DNA of 5,132 nt from Solirubrobacterales bacterium (GTDB lineage: Bacteria; Actinomycetota; Thermoleophilia; Solirubrobacterales; Solirubrobacteraceae): the NCBI GenBank assembly GCA_016215085.1, contig JACRMD010000135.1, positions 1 through 5,132 on the forward strand. Reading direction: 5' to 3'. Position 1 is the stretch's first letter; each line of letters begins with the position of its first letter. Positions 5,096-5,132 of the stretch are shown one piece after another. The translations under genes were made by a program, and so were the position numbers. The notes beneath the pieces were generated by a model, which worked only from the letters and a program-made list of their open reading frames with translations, searched no databases and was not told where the DNA came from.

Positions 5096-5132
5096 GGGGC
5101 GCGCGACCGCGCGGAGCCGAGCGTTCAGACCA
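5096..5132. other. Unassigned right edge
   Basis: These 37 bases follow the stop of the Lon fragment. I see no start codon with a ribosome site, no hairpin and no recognisable protein piece on either strand. The stretch is too short to judge further. Confidence 0.4.

Overview
The window is a very GC-rich (roughly 70% or more by eye) bacterial segment. It carries five protein genes or gene parts, plus a fragment of a sixth at the right edge. High GC, GTG starts, an actinobacterial-looking NarG (YADLPPASP rather than the E. coli YCDLPPASP), and the style of the glycosyltransferase and subtilase suggest a high-GC actinobacterium. A Thermoleophilia/Solirubrobacterales-type lineage is my best guess; this is inference from remembered families, not a search.

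Left part, minus strand: 1-711 encodes the first 237 residues of a respiratory nitrate reductase alpha chain (NarG), with an excellent Shine-Dalgarno, a GTG start and a candidate -35/-10 pair in the 74-bp gap behind it. Upstream on the same strand lie two overlapping P-loop/AAA-type ATPase genes. The promoter-proximal one (1783-2763) ends in a winged-helix-like domain. The second (786-1790) begins 8 nt before the first one ends, so the pair is almost certainly one operon.

Centre: 2764-2881 is a divergent intergenic region. It contains two near-identical 31-bp copies (27 of 31 positions) of a nested palindromic element built on GGCAGAAGCTTCTGCC. One copy covers the -10 and start of the ATPase operon; the other covers the -35 region of the plus-strand family-2 glycosyltransferase (2882-3817). 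The simplest reading is a shared operator, possibly recognised by the winged-helix ATPase itself. This is the most interesting system-level signal here.

Right part: the glycosyltransferase stop codon is embedded in a perfect 12-bp GC hairpin, facing a convergent S8 (subtilisin-type) protease gene. That gene has a complete catalytic domain, but its 5' end (signal peptide and much of the propeptide) is gone. Near 4850-4862, in a GCCGGCCGGCC tract, the sequence switches to an internal piece of the Lon protease N-terminal domain on the plus strand, itself lacking both its own start and the rest of the protein. Two reciprocally truncated genes meeting at one point mean a rearrangement or an assembly chimera.

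No tRNA, rRNA, CRISPR array, insertion sequence or origin was seen.
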